From positions 164,223-228,222 of the forward strand of contig JAFREE010000023.1 of NCBI GenBank assembly GCA_019400425.1: DNA of 64,000 nt. The letters are read 5' to 3'. The notes beneath the pieces are model-generated. The model was not told where the DNA came from and made no database searches. It was given only the letters and a program-made list of their open reading frames with translations. How positions within the stretch are numbered: position 1 is the stretch's first letter; each line of letters opens with the position of its first letter. A program made the translations under genes and the position numbers. The stretch is from Hymenochaete sp. R1. Taxonomy: Eukaryota > Basidiomycota > Agaricomycetes > Hymenochaetales > Hymenochaetaceae. This document shows, one piece after another, positions 60,994-64,000 of this stretch.

Positions 60994-61255
60994 CGTAGGT
61001 GTTCTTGTTTTTATGCCTGCCGGTTGTGTTTGGTTATTTTACGACAAGGAAGAGGACGAGGCAGATGGGCAAGGTCAGAGTGCATATAGCCTGTGAGTGA
61101 CATCGTTGAGATGGTCATCATGAGGAGAAATTTCGTGATCGTCGAATCCGGATTCCGAATTCCATTTTGCGGAAAGCACGTGTATGGACAAACAACGCGT
61201 CAACAACGACGGACTCAGACGCGCGACGCTTCACTTTTTGCACGACGCGACCACC
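60994..61255. promoter_or_regulatory. Divergent promoter between MRI1 and RNase H2 subunit B
   Basis: A 262-base spacer between opposite start codons; both promoters must lie here. No obvious TATA box. Confidence 0.55.
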
Positions 61256-62681
61256 ATGACCACCACCCATATTAGCGTTCTACCGAAAGGTACGTCGATA
61301 CTTCAAAAAATAGGAAGGAAAGAAACGTATTTGCTAACAAGCTGAATAGATGTACTGGATATTATCAATGCTCAACTGAGCGAAAAGTTTGATGGAGAGC
61401 GTCAACCTCTCAAGTTCTTACGGTTGCCCCATCCTCGGACTGGTGAGTGTATCGTCTTGCCCGTGAAATTTTGCTCACGCTCTTTGCACTCATAGGTATA
61501 TCGACTCTTTTTCTCCCCTATTCATCTTCAGACGGCAGGTCGTCCATCTTGGAAGTGCAGGCTGTCGCTCCCAACGCGAGCAGAAGTTGGTTTAATGATG
61601 GGGAGGTTATTTCTGGTGTGTGACATATTCTATTCATGAAGAATATTTCAAGCTGATGCAAGCTCTGGCCTCAAGATGGGAAGCTTCTCGTCATGACTCA
61701 CATTGATCCCGCATTTGTTCTCGCTCCGTTGCTACAATCAACAGTACCCGTGAGTCTCTGCAGGTCTTTCGTTTCCTTTCAGGAGTGTTAACGCGCCGTC
61801 GTGTCTTTCATATAGACAGATGGTACTCCAGGCTCCTTCCGAACTCTTGATGACATACAAGAAGGTATAGCAGCGAAGTTGGAGAACGGAATCGGAGACT
61901 CGAAAGGAGAGGACGGCGGACAAACCGTCTCAGCGCATGAGCTGGCCAGACTTTTCGACTTGAATTGTGCGCAGGCTGCCATGAATCGATTGTGCGACTT
62001 CAAAGGTATGTCAGGAGTACTTATAACTTCTACTCATAACTCATACAGTTTCTTATTTTTTGTCGTTATTATAGAAGTTGCACCTGAGCTTGTAGTCTTC
62101 CGTTACTCGCATGCCAAATTCATCGAGTACTTGGTCAAGAAAGCAACACGTCTCGCGGATAGCGGAGACATCGATAAGTCTCGGACGCTCGAGCGCCAAC
62201 TGGCCAAGGATGGGCTTTTGGAAGATGGGAAGGAAGAACTTCTGCGTGGTAAGTCACGTACTGTTGCGGGTCACAGTGCTCGGTCGATTGATGTGCTCGT
62301 CTGTGCCATTGTTAGCCGGACGATTAAAATTGGCATGCGACCTTGTTTCACAGTACGTTTCTCAGAAAGTTGTCAGAGAGCTTGAGGCCAAGTTTGAGTG
62401 AGTTACTCATTTGCTCGACGTTACGAGTTTTTCTTTCTGACATCCATTGAAGTTTCGTAGCGCTCAACGCACACCTTGCCTTTCTGGTTGCCTCTGATGT
62501 GGCAGCTGTACGAGAGAATTCAGCGACGAATGGATCACAAAAGGCCGAGGGCAAGGAAGACGAGGGCGGGAAGAAACGCAAAGCAGCTGTTCAAAAGTCT
62601 TCGGGGGTGGAAAAGCTGAAGAAGGCCAACGTAAAAGGAATGGCGAAGCTATCTTCTTTCTTTCAAAGGAAGGATAAATGA
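61256..62681 (+). CDS. Ribonuclease H2 subunit B
   Basis: Non-catalytic subunit of the nuclear RNase H2 complex, which removes ribonucleotides from DNA. The ATG at 61256 starts MTTTHISVLPK, followed by an intron and DVLDIINAQLSEKFDGERQP and FLRLPHPRT. Next come SSILEVQAVAPNASRSWFND, LLVMTHIDPAFVLAPLLQST (the conserved THIDP/LPLL region), DGTPGSFRTLDDI, LCDFK|EVAPELVVFRYSHAKF, YLVKKATRLA and KLACDLVSQYVS. The C-terminal tail is lysine-rich and ends MAKLSSFFQRK, a good PCNA-interacting (PIP-like, L-x-x-FF) motif, as expected for targeting this enzyme to replication forks. About 330 residues and six or seven introns. Family assignment is strong. Confidence 0.88.
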
Positions 62682-62936
62682 ACATTCTGTTTTGACATGC
62701 TTGAGGGTTGGACTCACGGCTTATTCATCAGTGGTAAGGGATATGTAGCATTATAATTTATTGAATTATTTTCTCGATGTTCGAAGTTGAGCGTGAGAAA
62801 GCGGTGGCAGGATCGGCATTTAAGTTGCTCTTCCACTTTTCAACTCCTTCATCCCAAACCCTCATCACCAGGGTCAACATTTTTTTCGACTATCTTCGTG
62901 AACATTGTCTGAGCACCAATCTCTTGTGTCGCCGAC

Positions 62937-63819
62937 ATGTCGAACGAAGATTCAGCGCACGGAAAGCAGTACGTAGATGCGTGCGTCCAGACTTCACCCT
63001 CGAAGCCACTCGATGCTGGTTTCGTAGCGACTCCCATCCTCCACCGAACGAAGCGCGTCTCCTACGTTGACCATGCTGTTCCTGGTTTCCAGACGGAGGA
63101 GTCGCCCGCTGGACGCGTGTATCCAAGAACGCCGGTCACGACTCTCAAGCAGCGGGACGCATACACGCACCTGCGCATGCCTGGCTCGCCCTCCGTCGCA
63201 CATCTCGAACGCAGGATCGTTTCTCTCCCTGAGTATCTCGAAGAGAACTTGCTTTCTGATCGACTCGCTCGCTCTGTAACTGCTGCTCCTCGAAGTGTGT
63301 CTATGCCTACGGAACTGCGTCGTGCCACCCGCGACACCCATGAATACGAAAACTCTTCCCCACAGCACTCTTCTCTGTCATACGGCGAGGAACATTATCT
63401 GCCTTATCAAGCGAATTCTTCTCATTCTGAGATACCATATACCCCTTCTTTGCTCTCGGACTCTAACTCTTTCGAAGTCATTGACGATAAACTATCTTCA
63501 TCTCAACACTCGATTCCTTCTGAGGAACTTGCTATTCACGGCTTTAGACAGAGCCATAACGGTGTGTCCCTATGTTGCTTTCTCTCTCTGCGTAATTGAT
63601 GGATGATAAGGTTGGGTAAAATGGTCTAACTCACCTCCTCGGCCGATTCCTGCGTTGCATGGTCCTCCCTCGTTACCTTACGCTCGTTGCCCCTCGTGAG
63701 TGTTTTATTATTGTTCGTATCAAGACCGAGTCTCTCAAAACTTTAACCACAGGGGAGCAGAAGGGACGGTCATTGAGAAGTCTTCTACGGTTCCTGGTCT
63801 TATCTGGGGCCTACTATAA
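62937..63819 (+). CDS. Hypothetical protein, disordered, Ser/Pro-rich
   Basis: About 265 residues in three exons. The ATG at 62937 starts MSNEDSAHGKQYVDACVQTS. Exon 1 is Ser/Pro/Arg-rich with ATPILHRTKRVSYVDHAVPG and RRIVSLPEYLEENLLSDRLA. Intron 1 (GTGTGT...ATAAG or a near site) leads to WVKWSNSPPRPIPALHGPPS and LPYARCPS. Intron 2 (GTGAGT...CCACAG) joins GAEGTVIEKSSTVPGLIWGL in frame. The stop TAA is at 63817-63819. The ending PSGAEGTVIE looks conserved, but I cannot name the family. No signal peptide or membrane segment. Confidence 0.7.
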
Positions 63820-64000
63820 TGGGGTAGTTGGGTATTTAATGCAAAAGCAAAACCTGTGCGCAAACATCAAAAACGCGAGCAAAACCAAACCGAAGCGAGC
63901 AAAACCAAAACCAAAACCCAAAACTTGCCGATACACTTAGCCTAATCCGGTAACCGAGGAGTTATAAAGATATAAATAACACCGGATATTTGTGACTACT

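Overview
The window looks like nuclear DNA of a filamentous basidiomycete, most likely an Agaricomycete. The genes are broken by many short introns (mostly about 50-70 nt, GTRNGT...YAG). The encoded proteins are fungal families: a Pho80/Pcl-type cyclin, a Zn2Cys6 regulator, Mdm31, GPI-anchored fasciclin and type-B carboxylesterases. There are no operons and no bacterial features. I saw no convincing tRNA, rRNA or intact transposon. All gene models below were spliced by eye; exon joins are stated only where I read them.

Layout. 0.8-8.1 kb: three tandem minus-strand secreted carboxylesterase/lipase genes; two share a conserved upstream block. 9.0-10.4 kb: a GPI-anchored fasciclin (FAS1) protein. 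11.4-17.5 kb: two decayed genes back to back. One is the C-terminal half of an ABCC-type transporter with a stop codon inside its ABC signature and a frameshift at a C14 run. The other is a copy of the Golgi tether subunit COG5 with two in-frame stops. 18.9-28.3 kb: a housekeeping block with a DUF1752/Mks1-like regulator, UTP6 (rRNA processing, apparently short at its C-terminus), MDM31/32 (mitochondrial inner membrane) and U2SURP/SR140 (splicing). 28.3-34.2 kb is gene-free as far as I can see. It is followed by a Pcl-type cyclin (34.2-36.4), a small unknown gene (37.7-38.4), another gene-poor stretch, a Zn2Cys6 transcription factor (42.8-43.8) and a third gene-poor stretch (43.8-47.8).

47.8-63.8 kb is dense again: SLU7 (splicing), an unknown membrane protein, a secreted Ser/Thr-rich protein, a GFA/CENP-V zinc protein, a cyclopropane-fatty-acid-synthase-like methyltransferase, an unknown anchored protein, MRI1 (methionine salvage), RNase H2 subunit B and a hypothetical protein. 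Several genes form head-to-head pairs sharing 240-270 bp (20.4-20.6, 49.7-50.0 and 61.0-61.3 kb).

The genes do not form one pathway. The most notable signals are the carboxylesterase array with its duplicated promoter block, and the adjacent ABC-transporter and COG5 relics, whose damage sits in otherwise well-preserved coding sequence. I did not find an unmistakable new biological system.
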